36,402 bases of DNA. Source: Terriglobia bacterium (GTDB lineage Bacteria > Acidobacteriota > Terriglobia > Terriglobales > Acidobacteriaceae). Below, piece after piece: positions 8,236 through 17,314 of this stretch. Position 1 is the stretch's first letter. Each line of letters begins with the position of its first letter. Where the stretch lies: contig JAIQFZ010000047.1 of the NCBI GenBank assembly GCA_020073015.1, positions 1 through 36,402 on the forward strand, in the 5' to 3' direction. The notes beneath the pieces were generated by a model that saw nothing but the letters and a program-made list of their open reading frames with translations, was not told where the DNA came from and did not search any database. Both the position numbers and the translations under genes were made by a program.

Positions 8236-11041
8236 GGGGGTCTCGCCGCATACCTAAACGCTCCGCACCGCCCAGCTTCTGCCCAGCCTGGGCGAGTTTA
8301 CCTTCCGCCGTCAGGCGCTGATAGTCGGCGAGGTCTTTGGCGGCTTCCGCAATGAGCGCGTTGAGGTCCGCTGCGGGCTGGGGCGAGGTGGCGGATGCGG
8401 GTGCGTGTCGCACCGGCTCCGCGGAGCCTGCCACGGCGCTCAGCGAAGAGACCGCTCCGCCAAAAAGAGCCGCCATCGCCGACTCGAAGCTTGGTCCGTA
8501 CGCAAGGCGATCTTGGAGCGCGAGCACGACCAGCCGCAACTCCGGCATGGGACTTCGCTCGGCCTGCAGGTAAATCGGCTCGGCATACAACAGCGCGCGC
8601 CCAGTCGGAATCACCAGCAGGGCCCCGCGCCGCACGTGCGAGCCTTGCTGATTCCATAGCGTCAGTTGTCCGGAAAGCTGCGCGTTCTGATCGATTCGCG
8701 CCTCGACTTGCAGGGGTCCGTCAACCAGCTTCGTTTTGGGGAAGTTGTAGACCACCGACGTACCGTATTGTGCGCCGTCGCTGCGTCCGGCAATCCAGCC
8801 AATCAGATTATTCCGGTTGGCCGGCGTGAACGGCAGAATCTCTACGAACTCCACGCCCGTTTCGCCCGGCAGCTTCATCAATACGAAGTTCGGCTGCATC
8901 GTCTGGGTCGCTTGCTGACCTCCCTCGCCCATGCCGACTTCGGTGGCGACTGTCCACAGGTCCTCACGGTTGTAGAACGCTCCCGGATCCGTCATGTGAT
9001 ACAGCCCGTACACTTCGGCCTGCAGTTTGAGCAACAACTCGGGGTAGCGCACGTGCTTGCGCAGCCCGGGCGGCATCATGGCCGCATCCTTGAACAGACT
9101 CGGAAAGATGCGGCGGTAGGCTGCGATGATCGGATCCTCCGAATCAAACACGTAGAACGTTGTCGTACCATCGTAGGCGTCGATGACCACCTTAACGCTG
9201 TTCCGCATGTAGTTGATGAGGTCGCGGTCGAGACGGTAATGGGTCGAGTATGGATAGCTGTCTGAAATCGTGAACGCATCCATGATCCACGACAGCCGGC
9301 CATCGTCGCCGAGCACGATGTACGGATCGGGATCGTAAGTGAGGAACGGCGCTAATGCCGATACGCGATCGCGCACGTTGCGCCGCATCAGCAGCCGGCT
9401 GTCCTTGTTCACGTCATCGCTGAACGGTAGCTTCGCGAGGTCGTCGCGGTCGAGCGCGAGGATGATGCGGCGCAGGAAGCTGCCGAGAACGATGCCGCCG
9501 TTGCCGTCGTAGGACGTCAGGTTGTTGCTCTGGCCTTGCGGGTAGTTGAATTCCTGCTGCCGTGTCTTCACGTAGACGTCGGTATTGGTCAACTCGCCGA
9601 AATAGACCTCGGGGCGCGTCACGGTTAGACCACGCACCGTACTCTGCACCGGCATATTGCTCAGAATCAGCGTGGGCAGCCCCTCCGGCGTGAAGCCATT
9701 GACGGGATTCATCGTGATGCCGTAGCCGTGCGTGTAGATCAGCTTCTCGTTAATCCAGTTGCGGCTGCTTTCCGGGAGCTTGTCGACGTTCAGTTCGCGC
9801 GTGGCGAGCATCACCTCGCGAGTCGTGCCGTCGATTTCATAGCGATCAATGTCGATGTCGGGGAAGTCGTAGTAGGTGCGGATCTCTTGGATTTGACGCA
9901 GCGTGTCCTGGAGTGCATGCCAGTCCCAGAGCCGGATGTTTTGAAGCGTGGCCTGATTGTTATCCGCATCCGCCGCCTCAACGGTCGTCTCCGCGGGAAA
10001 CTCGCGCTGCGAGATTCGGTTGAAACCGTAGGCCTGCCGCGTCAGATCGATGTTGTGAGCGATATAGGGCTGCTCGCGAACCAGTTCGTTTGGTTTGACA
10101 ATAAAGCTGCTGACGTACCAGGCGATTGCTTGAAGCGCGACATAACAGACTGCGGCGGGAAGAATCGCCGCGACCAGCCAGCGCCCGCGTGGCTCCCGCA
10201 CGGCGTTGGCGGCTGCGATCAGCGCACCGAGAACGAGCGCAGCACAGACGACGAGCATCCCGGTGAGCGTGACGTGCGCGTCCGTGTAGGTCACACCCCC
10301 GAAGATCGTATGATCGTCGAACGATCGCTCAAACCGGCCGAGATACACACGCATCGCTATGATCAGCAACAGGAGCGCAAACGTAATGGAGAGCCCGCGC
10401 CAGGGCAATGCGACGGAGCGGCTCAGACGCCCGGTGAGCACACGGCTCCCGCCCGTGATGAGGATGAAGAAAGCAGCGAGTACACAGATAATCACGGCGA
10501 GTGTCAGCAGCCAGCCGACGATGAGTTGCCACGCTGGCAGGGCCAGCAGAAAGAAGTTCAGCGATCTGCCAAAAATCGGGTCGACGACGCCACTCGTGGC
10601 GCGGGGTGCGTACCAAAAGAGAGCGAGTGTCGGCCACTCCACCATCATGCCGGCGCCGATGGCGGCGGCAATGGCGAGCGAAACTCCGAGCGCGACGAGG
10701 TGCAGCACAGGCTCAACCGGCAGCTTCAACGGCTGTCCGCCGATGAGAATCGTGTGGCCGGTTGGCAAATCGGGGAGATGGGCTCGCTTCAGAGCCAGAA
10801 ACGATCCATACAGGATGAGAAACGTGGCCGCTGCAAATGCCGCGAAGATTCCCCCCTGCAGGCTCAGCGTCTTCCAGAACACGTCCCCGTAGCCGAGCGA
10901 CCCGAACCAGAGCATGTCCACGTAATACGACAACGCGCTCCGACCGCCGAAGACGATGCCGGCAAGCACGGCCACAATGAGGAGGAAGCGGCGGCGACGC
11001 CGCGGCGGATGCTTTGGCGGCCAGTCAATGGACTCAGGCAT
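7976..11041 (-). CDS. UPF0182 family membrane protein, with an unusual antisense 3' extension
   Basis: A large membrane protein of unknown function (UPF0182/COG1615). The start at 11041 has GGAGTGGAG just upstream. About seven transmembrane helices occupy residues 20-320, followed by a large soluble domain opening with the family-typical PNELVREQPYIAHNIDL. The family-like sequence ends near GKLAQAGQKLGG (about residue 920). The frame then runs on for about 90 residues of arginine/serine/proline-rich sequence that is the antisense of trehalase, stopping at 7976. A shift of one base near 8270 would give a TAG at 8254-8256, yielding about 929 residues and no overlap with trehalase. The tail is therefore probably not native: either a frameshift or a lost stop. 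No partner is evident; it lies downstream of the sugar kinase on the same strand. Confidence 0.85.
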   Translation of the reverse strand: MPESIDWPPKHPPRRRRRFLLIVAVLAGIVFGGRSALSYYVDMLWFGSLGYGDVFWKTLSLQGGIFAAFAAATFLILYGSFLALKRAHLPDLPTGHTILIGGQPLKLPVEPVLHLVALGVSLAIAAAIGAGMMVEWPTLALFWYAPRATSGVVDPIFGRSLNFFLLALPAWQLIVGWLLTLAVIICVLAAFFILITGGSRVLTGRLSRSVALPWRGLSITFALLLLIIAMRVYLGRFERSFDDHTIFGGVTYTDAHVTLTGMLVVCAALVLGALIAAANAVREPRGRWLVAAILPAAVCYVALQAIAWYVSSFIVKPNELVREQPYIAHNIDLTRQAYGFNRISQREFPAETTVEAADADNNQATLQNIRLWDWHALQDTLRQIQEIRTYYDFPDIDIDRYEIDGTTREVMLATRELNVDKLPESSRNWINEKLIYTHGYGITMNPVNGFTPEGLPTLILSNMPVQSTVRGLTVTRPEVYFGELTNTDVYVKTRQQEFNYPQGQSNNLTSYDGNGGIVLGSFLRRIILALDRDDLAKLPFSDDVNKDSRLLMRRNVRDRVSALAPFLTYDPDPYIVLGDDGRLSWIMDAFTISDSYPYSTHYRLDRDLINYMRNSVKVVIDAYDGTTTFYVFDSEDPIIAAYRRIFPSLFKDAAMMPPGLRKHVRYPELLLKLQAEVYGLYHMTDPGAFYNREDLWTVATEVGMGEGGQQATQTMQPNFVLMKLPGETGVEFVEILPFTPANRNNLIGWIAGRSDGAQYGTSVVYNFPKTKLVDGPLQVEARIDQNAQLSGQLTLWNQQGSHVRRGALLVIPTGRALLYAEPIYLQAERSPMPELRLVVLALQDRLAYGPSFESAMAALFGGAVSSLSAVAGSAEPVRHAPASATSPQPAADLNALIAEAAKDLADYQRLTAEGKLAQAGQKLGGAERLGMRRDPLSWPLLENPRRSFPGPPPLFWATHAAIRGKPHSSSQSRSHSPDSPLPLEILTIPSRRCTFPGSCRRARNSPARWIETWKTAGRHPH

Positions 11042-11173
11042 TGCTCCACTCCGTTTTTATTAGCTCCATATGGTTATCCGCATAATACTCCCTCCGCTTC
11101 CGCAAGTTGCCTCATGACTCGACCTTCACCGCGCCGTTGCACGGCGAGAGCATTGTCGCTGTTTAAACGGGCG

Positions 11174-12082
11174 CTAGGTGATGCGCGACAGTTCGTACTG
11201 AATGCCGCCGTCCCTGGGCACGGGCATCGCGCCTACTCGGCTGGCCACCCAGGCTCCCATGCGGTTGGCGGTCTCATTCATACGGGTCAGGGGCGCCCCT
11301 TGCAGATACTCATAGACCAGGGCGGCCGTAAACGCATCCCCGGCTCCAATCGCATCTCCGATCTGGATCTGGTACCCCGAATGCTCGTCCAGCGCGTGGT
11401 GGTTAATCAGCAGGCTGCCGCGGCACCCGCGCGTTACGCAGATCAATTTCATGCCGTGTAACTCGACCAGCGAGTCCGCGGACGCGATTTCGTCGCGATG
11501 CGGAAGACCGAACATCTGCATGATGCGCGGCAACTCCTCGTGATTGAGCTTCACGATGTCGGCGAGTTGCATCGATTCCGCGAGGATTTCCTTCGTGTGA
11601 AACGCCTGGCGGAGGTTGACGTCGAAAATTCGCACGGCACCCTTGTTTGCCGCGCCCAGAAACTGGCGGATGGTCGCGCGGCTCGCCGGAGCCCGTTGGG
11701 CGAGCGATCCGAAGCAGATCGCGTCCGATTGCGCGGCCAGAGCTTGCCATGCGGGAGTCCACTCCAGAAAATCCCAAGCCACCCCCTCGGCGATCTCAAA
11801 CTTTGGCTGGCCGGCATGATCCACTTCGACTTGCACCGTGCCAGTCGGGTGTACAGGATCGGCTTGGATGTTCGCTGTACCCACTCCCAGCTTCGCCAAC
11901 TGCTGCACGGCCTCGTTGCCCAGAGCGTCGCGGCCGATGCGGCTTGCGACGATGCCCTCATTGCCAAGCAACGTCGAGATGTATGCGAAATTCGAAGGTG
12001 CGCCCCCCAGTTGTTTCCCGCCGGGCAGCATGTCCCAGAGAATCTCGCCCAGTCCTACGATTTTGAAGCCTTTGCCTGTCAT
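11174..12082 (-). CDS. PfkB-family carbohydrate kinase, fructokinase-like
   Basis: A cytoplasmic ATP-dependent sugar kinase of the ribokinase/PfkB fold, probably acting on fructose or a related sugar. The N-terminus has IVGLGEILWDMLPGG and GGAPSNFAY (sugar-binding side). The C-terminal signature DAIGAGDAF contains the catalytic Asp and anion hole. The length from the chosen ATG at 12082 is 302 residues, usual for the family. An in-frame ATG further out (12238) is rejected because the extra 52 residues are the translation of an intergenic repeat. No strong Shine-Dalgarno is seen. The gene sits between the TPR and UPF0182 genes, all on the reverse strand, without tight coupling. Substrate specificity cannot be read from the sequence. 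Confidence 0.85.
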   Translation of the reverse strand: MTGKGFKIVGLGEILWDMLPGGKQLGGAPSNFAYISTLLGNEGIVASRIGRDALGNEAVQQLAKLGVGTANIQADPVHPTGTVQVEVDHAGQPKFEIAEGVAWDFLEWTPAWQALAAQSDAICFGSLAQRAPASRATIRQFLGAANKGAVRIFDVNLRQAFHTKEILAESMQLADIVKLNHEELPRIMQMFGLPHRDEIASADSLVELHGMKLICVTRGCRGSLLINHHALDEHSGYQIQIGDAIGAGDAFTAALVYEYLQGAPLTRMNETANRMGAWVASRVGAMPVPRDGGIQYELSRIT

Positions 12083-12087
12083 CACGT

Positions 12088-12181
12088 ATGGCGTGTCGTC
12101 CGCATGATTTGTGATCCCAAATGATTTGTCATCCGTATGACTTGTCATCCCGAGCAGAGCGAGGGATCTGCAGTTCTGCTG
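12088..12181. repeat. Dispersed-type repeat plus four tandem 16-17-bp units upstream of the sugar kinase
   Basis: Four consecutive units lie at 12088-12103 (ATGGCGTGTCGTCCGC), 12104-12120 (ATGATTTGTGATCCCAA), 12121-12136 (ATGATTTGTCATCCGT) and 12137-12152 (ATGACTTGTCATCCCG). The last runs into CGAGCAGAGCGAGGGATCTG. I recognise the TGTCATCCCGAGC-type sequence as a common intergenic repeat in Acidobacteriota. It generates spurious SLALLGM peptides in reverse translations. Copy number elsewhere cannot be judged from this window. Confidence 0.65.
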
Positions 12182-12197
12182 GCAGCTCACCAACGCC

Positions 12198-13256
12198 TCA
12201 GGGATGCGAGTCCTGCTTGATGCGCAGCTCCTCTGCAATCTTCAACTCGCTCGCTGCTTCTTCTTGCCTGCCCATGTCGCGGTACGTCTGTCCCAGCAGG
12301 TGGTGCGTCATCGGATTGTTCGGATCCATAACGGCCGCATGCCGCAGCGCCCGCACCGCCAGTTCGAACTCGCCTTTTTTCTCCAGAACCTTTCCCATCA
12401 GGATGTAGGGACCGGTCGAAGTGGCATCGAGCCAGAGAGAACGCTGCAAAAGGCGCTCCGCATCGTCAAACTTCTGGATGCGTGAGTACGCATCCGCCAG
12501 CTTGTAATAAGCACTGGCGTTCGCGGGATTCAGGCTGAGTTCCTTCTGGAACTGCTCGATCGCTTCGGGAATGCGCGACTTATAAAGATAAAGCTCACCC
12601 AGCATCAGGTGCGCCCCGGGCAGCTTGGGGTCGAGCGTGGTCGCCTTCAGGGCGTACTCTTCCGCCACCGGATCGAATTCCTGCCGTAGCAGCATGCGCG
12701 CCGTAAACAGGTAGCTGGCCGCCGAATCCGCCGGCACGTCGAACATGCGCGCGAACGCCGTGCGGGCCTTGGGGTAATCCTTGGTCTGGATGTAGCAGAT
12801 CCCGAGAATGTAAGCCGCATCCACGTTCGCCCGTGGAAACCACGACTGAACCTTCTCCAGGTAGGGAATCGCTTCGCTCGGACGCCCTGCCAGATAGGAG
12901 GAGAGACCGAGAAGCTGGGTCGACTCGTGATCGTCTCTATTTTCGTCTAAAGCCTTCTTGAGAGTGACGATTGCCTGCTGGTAATCGCCCTTTGCGTAGT
13001 AAGCGGTCCCCAACTCGTGCGCAACTCCTTTCAAGCCCGGTTGCGCCGCCGAGAGTTGCTGGAGTTCCGCAATAGCCTCATCGTATTTGCCCTGCTGAAC
13101 CAGTTTTCTTGCCTGCAGGAACTCCGATCTGGGCGCTTCAGGGGCGGCTGGGGCCGGGGATGGGTTTGCATCCTTTCGCTCTTGTGGGACGGGCTCTTGC
13201 CCGACGGCCATCACCGACGCTAGCAGGATCGAGACGACGAATTTCACGGGGAACAT
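12198..13256 (-). CDS. Exported TPR-repeat protein (352 residues)
   Basis: A tetratricopeptide-repeat protein with a signal peptide (FPVKFVVSILLASVMAVGQ) and a short Pro/Ala-rich linker. About eight TPR units run from residue 45 to the C-terminus, with consensus pieces such as GKYDEAIAELQQL, YYAKGDYQQAIVTLKKAL and NPANASAYYKLADAYSR. TPR arrays mediate protein-protein contact. Here it probably works in the periplasm, next to the TonB-dependent receptor encoded upstream. The start at 13256 is chosen for the signal peptide and a GGTGA a few bases before it; an ATG at 13268 in the same frame is equally possible. The longer open frame reaching 13727 is antisense-type overlap with the receptor gene and is not credible. 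A terminator lies between the receptor and this gene, so it may have its own promoter. Confidence 0.82.
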   Translation of the reverse strand: MFPVKFVVSILLASVMAVGQEPVPQERKDANPSPAPAAPEAPRSEFLQARKLVQQGKYDEAIAELQQLSAAQPGLKGVAHELGTAYYAKGDYQQAIVTLKKALDENRDDHESTQLLGLSSYLAGRPSEAIPYLEKVQSWFPRANVDAAYILGICYIQTKDYPKARTAFARMFDVPADSAASYLFTARMLLRQEFDPVAEEYALKATTLDPKLPGAHLMLGELYLYKSRIPEAIEQFQKELSLNPANASAYYKLADAYSRIQKFDDAERLLQRSLWLDATSTGPYILMGKVLEKKGEFELAVRALRHAAVMDPNNPMTHHLLGQTYRDMGRQEEAASELKIAEELRIKQDSHP

Positions 13257-13293
13257 ATCGGTCACCATGGAAGCGTTCGCCCTGATTAAAGCA

Positions 13294-13325
13294 CAAAAAA
13301 TGAGGGAGTCTGAAAAGACTCCCTC
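13294..13325 (-). terminator. Rho-independent terminator of the TonB-dependent receptor gene
   Basis: A perfect 10-bp stem (13302-13311 with 13316-13325) has a four-base loop. On the reverse strand it is followed by ATTTTTTG (complement of 13294-13301). It lies about 30 nt after the receptor stop codon. Confidence 0.9.
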
Positions 13326-13353
13326 CAGGACGAAAGGTTGCGGTAAACGGGTT

Positions 13354-16300
13354 CTAGAAATCGAACCGTAGCGCCCACTGCAGGCCGCGCATTCTGGTTC
13401 CATCCTCGAGCCCCGTGATCTTCCCGTTGTTGCCACCTTGGCAATCGATGCAAGTATTGGCGCCGTTCTGTGCACTGAAGGCATACACCGGGTGATTGAA
13501 CACGTTGAACGCGTCAAAGACGAACTTCGCTTTGGCGCGTTCGCCGATCGAAAAACTCTTCGAAACCGACAGATCAGAGTAGAAGCCCGCGGGTCCATGG
13601 AACGAGTTGCGGCCAATGTTGCCCAGGTGACCAAAACCCGGGTCCGCGAACGCCTGCCCCTGCCCTGCGGGGGTGGTGATGTCATTTGGAAGTGGCGTGA
13701 AGAAGGTGACGGTCCGATTGGCCGCATCGAACTTGCCCACTCCCGTGTGGAACGAACCGGTACCCTTGTTGGGACGGCAGACGCCTGCGTCCTGTTCCGG
13801 GTTGCAGTTGCTGAAACTGGGAGTCCAGGGCAGACCGCTACTCCAGTTGGTGGTGTTGCTCAGCTGCCATCCACCCACCAGATAGTCCAAGCCCCGGCTG
13901 ATATCTCCCATGTACGTTTTGCCTTTGCCGAAGGGCAGCTCGTACACGGTGTTGAGCACGAAGACATGGTTGCGGTTGAAGTCAACCGGTCCCCACGCGA
14001 TCCGATGGTCGATGGCATAGTAACCATCGTTGTAGTTGTTGGCGTGCGAGAAGGTGTAGTGAGTTATGAACTGAAGCCCCTTGGCGAACCGCTTATCCAC
14101 CTTCACCTCAAACGCATTGTAGTCGCTGGCTGCGTCGTTGCCGTAGTAGTTGCCAAGGCCATATCCAATCTTGGTGCAGTTCCCGGCCTCATCTTCTGGT
14201 CCGCAGAGCGGCCTGCGTTCGTTTTGCGTGAAATCCACGCCCGTGATGGGGTTTTTCGTTTTGTAATTCACCATGGACGCCGGGTTGATATCGTAGTTTG
14301 GTCCGTTGCCCGCAAAGCCGTGTGTGCCCTTGCTGCCCACGTAGGAGACTTCCGCGGAGATGGTGTTGGTGATCTGCCGCTGGACCGTAGCATTCCACGC
14401 ATCCACCCGCGGCAGGACTTGCCGGATGGGGCGGATGTGCGTGCCGGAAAGGCTTGCGTTTAGCTGAATCAGTCCGTTGGAGGGAATGTCGCCGCCAAAA
14501 TCCGGTGCGATGGGTCCTTCCGCCAAAGTGAAGATTGGAATCAAGGCATCCGAAGCGCCTGGAGAGACATTGCTGGCCTGCAAGTTCTGTTTCAACAGCA
14601 CGGGCAGGTTTTGAGTCACGGTGTGTCCGAAGTTCGAGCCGAACACACCAATGTCGTAGCTGCGGCCATAGCCCATGCGGATGACCGTCTTGGGAGTAAG
14701 TTGATAGGCGATGCCAAGCCGGGGTGCGAAAGCCTTGAAGTCGTTCTTGACATTGCCGTTCAATCCGATGCCGCCGTAGCCAGCCACGCGAATGGCGCCG
14801 GTGCCGTTGTTATCGACGATGTTGGCAAATCCGCCAGCCCCCTTGCCGTTCACCGTCTCGGGGAAGTAGATCTCCCAGCGCAATCCATAGTTGATGGTCA
14901 ACTTGGTGGTCGCCCGCCACGTGTCCTGACCGTAGAAGAACCAGCGCTTCTGCCGTTCCGCTGGCGATCCACCGCTGGCAGGGTTGTTCGCGTAGCGCTG
15001 CAACTGCGAAACTTCGCCGAGCAGAAACGTCGCCAGGTCAAGACCGCCGCTACCGCCGTCGGAGGTGACCTGATGGTTGAAGCTGTATTCCCCTGTGCGG
15101 TTGTTATCGCTGGGGAGGCGCAAGTTCAGGGCATAGCGGATGTCGCCGCCAAACTTGAACTGATGGTTGCCCATCACTTTGGTCCAGTTGTTGACAAACT
15201 GGACTTGCTGCTCTCTTTCCGTTAGCGGGCAGTTGCAGCGGCCCTGGCCCAAGCTGTCGCCGAAACTGGTGAGTACGTTGTCCATCGCGAAATAACCCAA
15301 TCCGGCCGTCTTTGGATCGCTGGTGTTCGCGTTGGGAATGCCGAAGTCAGTCATCGGAGTCCCGCCGTCCGGTTTTGAGGCTATTGGGTTGTACTTGAAC
15401 CAGCCGAATCGGAAGTCGGTCAGCAGGGTATTACTAATCGCCTTGTTGAACCCTGTCGCCAAGCTGTAGTTGTGGGTGATGGAACTGCCAGACAAGCCGA
15501 GCTTGCCCGTACCTGAGCCACCCAAGGCGCCGAGCATCCCTTTACCCGCCAGGGTGTAGTAAGAGAGGCTGAACCGCCCGAAGACGGACATCGTTTGACT
15601 GTGTGCGTAATCGATGCGGGTGTCAAAGCTATTGTTGCTGAATGGACCCGAGCCGGCCCCCACAAAGTTATTGAAAAGATTCGTGTTTTGTGGGGCGGGG
15701 AACTTGGCCAAGATCGCAGCCGCTTGCGGCGAAATCCTGTCGATCGGGATCAGGTTGCCGTCGAATGCTGTCCGGCCACTCCCGTCGTTCGGATCGCCCG
15801 TGGCTGGGTCATAGATCTGTCCGCCGCCACTGACGCCAGAACCTTCAGCTGAGTACTCGCTCAGATCGCAGAAGCCAGGGGTTGAGCTGCTGGCATTGGT
15901 GGCCGGGTTGCAGGACGACAAAACCGTAGCCGTCGGCAGCGTGAACTGGGTGCTTATGCCGTTGGTCTCTCGCGTGCCTTGGTAGTCGCCGAAAAAGAAC
16001 AGCTTGTCCTTGATGATTGCGCCCCCGACGGTGCCGCCAAACTCTTGCCACTTGGCTTGCGGGATGAAACGTCCGGTAAGCGGATTCTTGGTACTTTGCG
16101 TAAACGGGTCGCGCGCCTGGAATCCGTCTGAGCGGAGGAAGTAGAATCCGCTGCCGTGCAGCTGGTTGCTGCCCGACTTGGTCACGGCTGTGACCAGGCT
16201 GGCCACGGCCTTGCCGAATTCTGCGTCGTAGTTCTGCAACGCGACCTTGGCTTCGGTGACCGCGTCCAAGTTCGGATTGATGACGATGATTCCCAGAATC

Positions 16301-16926
16301 GGATCCTGGTTGTCGGTGCCGTCCAGTTCAAAGCCGGTGCCGCTGAAATGTTGCCCTTGCGAGAAGATCTGCTGCCCGCCTTGTGGATTCTCGGTGGCGG
16401 CATGGCTCCATCCCGTGAGTTTCTGAGAACCCGGCGAGAGCAATTGAATCTGAGTGAAGTTCCGGTTGAAGATGGGCAGGTCTTCCACGTATTTCTCGTT
16501 GAAGGAAACCGCCACGTCGGCACGGTCCGTCTTCAGTTGGGGCGCCTCACCGGTGACTTCGACCGTCTCTGAAGCTCCACCGACCTGGAACTGCAGAGGT
16601 ACGTTAGCATTAGCGTCCACGTTGACGATTACGCCCTTCTGTTGGCTGACCTTGAAACCAGGGGCCTCCGCGCGAACGGTGTAGGTACCCGCGATCAGGT
16701 GGCCAACGGAATAGTTTCCGCTCTCGTTGGTGGTGGTTGTGTCGGAAGTGCCTTTCCCCTCGTCGGTGACAGTCACCTTGGCGTTCGCGACCGCCGCGCC
16801 TTGCGGGTCAGTCACCGTGCCGATGATGCCACCATACACCGCTTGTGCTTGCGCCGTTTGTGGGGTCAATGTCGTCAGAGAAATACACAGACCTACTATG
16901 ACGGCGATGGTAATTTGCTTCGCCAT
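13354..16926 (-). CDS. Oar-like TonB-dependent outer-membrane receptor with carboxypeptidase-regulatory-like N-domain
   Basis: An outer-membrane beta-barrel of the acidobacterial Oar/SusC-like type, 1190 residues. A signal peptide (TIAVIVGLCISLTTLTPQTAQAQ) is followed by a Cna-B/CarboxypepD_reg-like domain at about 30-115 (GGIIGTVTDPQGAAVANAKV, NESGNYSVGHLIAGTY). A plug-like region begins near VEVTGEAPQLKTDRADV. A long barrel with many aromatic-alternating strands ends in the terminal phenylalanine (ALRFDF) expected of BAM-inserted barrels. The start is secured by GGAGGCGA upstream of the ATG. It would import or bind large substrates (oligosaccharides or peptides) using TonB energy. The substrate cannot be determined, but the neighbouring TPR proteins suggest a shared envelope role. 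A candidate promoter lies about 270 nt upstream and a strong terminator follows. Confidence 0.92.
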   Translation of the reverse strand: MAKQITIAVIVGLCISLTTLTPQTAQAQAVYGGIIGTVTDPQGAAVANAKVTVTDEGKGTSDTTTTNESGNYSVGHLIAGTYTVRAEAPGFKVSQQKGVIVNVDANANVPLQFQVGGASETVEVTGEAPQLKTDRADVAVSFNEKYVEDLPIFNRNFTQIQLLSPGSQKLTGWSHAATENPQGGQQIFSQGQHFSGTGFELDGTDNQDPILGIIVINPNLDAVTEAKVALQNYDAEFGKAVASLVTAVTKSGSNQLHGSGFYFLRSDGFQARDPFTQSTKNPLTGRFIPQAKWQEFGGTVGGAIIKDKLFFFGDYQGTRETNGISTQFTLPTATVLSSCNPATNASSSTPGFCDLSEYSAEGSGVSGGGQIYDPATGDPNDGSGRTAFDGNLIPIDRISPQAAAILAKFPAPQNTNLFNNFVGAGSGPFSNNSFDTRIDYAHSQTMSVFGRFSLSYYTLAGKGMLGALGGSGTGKLGLSGSSITHNYSLATGFNKAISNTLLTDFRFGWFKYNPIASKPDGGTPMTDFGIPNANTSDPKTAGLGYFAMDNVLTSFGDSLGQGRCNCPLTEREQQVQFVNNWTKVMGNHQFKFGGDIRYALNLRLPSDNNRTGEYSFNHQVTSDGGSGGLDLATFLLGEVSQLQRYANNPASGGSPAERQKRWFFYGQDTWRATTKLTINYGLRWEIYFPETVNGKGAGGFANIVDNNGTGAIRVAGYGGIGLNGNVKNDFKAFAPRLGIAYQLTPKTVIRMGYGRSYDIGVFGSNFGHTVTQNLPVLLKQNLQASNVSPGASDALIPIFTLAEGPIAPDFGGDIPSNGLIQLNASLSGTHIRPIRQVLPRVDAWNATVQRQITNTISAEVSYVGSKGTHGFAGNGPNYDINPASMVNYKTKNPITGVDFTQNERRPLCGPEDEAGNCTKIGYGLGNYYGNDAASDYNAFEVKVDKRFAKGLQFITHYTFSHANNYNDGYYAIDHRIAWGPVDFNRNHVFVLNTVYELPFGKGKTYMGDISRGLDYLVGGWQLSNTTNWSSGLPWTPSFSNCNPEQDAGVCRPNKGTGSFHTGVGKFDAANRTVTFFTPLPNDITTPAGQGQAFADPGFGHLGNIGRNSFHGPAGFYSDLSVSKSFSIGERAKAKFVFDAFNVFNHPVYAFSAQNGANTCIDCQGGNNGKITGLEDGTRMRGLQWALRFDF

Positions 16927-17314
16927 TTTTACTCGCCTCCGCGTGTCTCGTTTGGTTGGGCCGGACTGGGGCGCCCGGAGTTGTTATTCATTTCGTCTGG
17001 GAAAAGTTCCGAAGGGGAAGAGCGCAGACTGCGACTCGGGAATCCAAACAGACTCGCAGCGCGCTGCGGTTGTTACTTTCGAACTCAACGAGGTTCCTCC
17101 GGTTCCACAGGGCCGAACTTGCTTTGCATGGATGAGACGGCGTCGCGGCCACTCATACAAAAACACTATTGACAGGCAAATCGAGAACTCAAATGTGGCG
17201 AGAAAAGTACTGTGTACAAGTTGTGTTGTCAAGATGAAAATGCAGTCTAGTCAGGAATATGAAAGTTTGTAGGGAGGGGTCGAAGGAGCTACAATTTTGC
17301 GTAGTTGTTTTCTA
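16927..17314. other. Intergenic leader and promoter region of the receptor gene (388 bp)
   Basis: No gene is supported here; an 82-codon reverse frame (16984-17232) overlaps the promoter and has no recognisable features. On the reverse strand the region holds a sigma-70-like promoter and then a long untranslated leader of about 270 nt. The leader contains a perfect 14-bp palindrome (CGCAGCGCGCTGCG) at 17055-17068. The receptor's ribosome-binding site lies at its end. Confidence 0.6.
17204..17232 (-). promoter_or_regulatory. Sigma-70-like promoter for the TonB-dependent receptor
   Basis: On the reverse strand a perfect -35 TTGACA (complement of 17227-17232) is followed after 17 nt by TACTTT (complement of 17204-17209). 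The spacer contains the small dyad GTAC-N3-GTAC (17207-17217), a possible operator. The -10 match is weak, so this is a candidate only. Confidence 0.45.

Noticed and set aside
11122-11140. Small GC-rich hairpin after the sugar-kinase gene as a terminator
   Set aside because: The stem is only 6 bp with a 3-nt loop and no T tract follows on the reverse strand.
9728-11461. 577-codon forward frame opposite the UPF0182 gene and kinase
   Set aside because: The reverse-strand genes show family signatures; this frame is arginine/glutamate-rich antisense sequence with no domain.
13269-13727. Upstream extension of the 352-residue TPR frame
   Set aside because: It crosses the terminator and the end of the receptor gene in another frame; the signal peptide marks the true start near 13256.
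16984-17232. 82-codon reverse frame in the receptor leader
   Set aside because: Its start overlaps the candidate -35 element and there is no ribosome-binding site or family resemblance.
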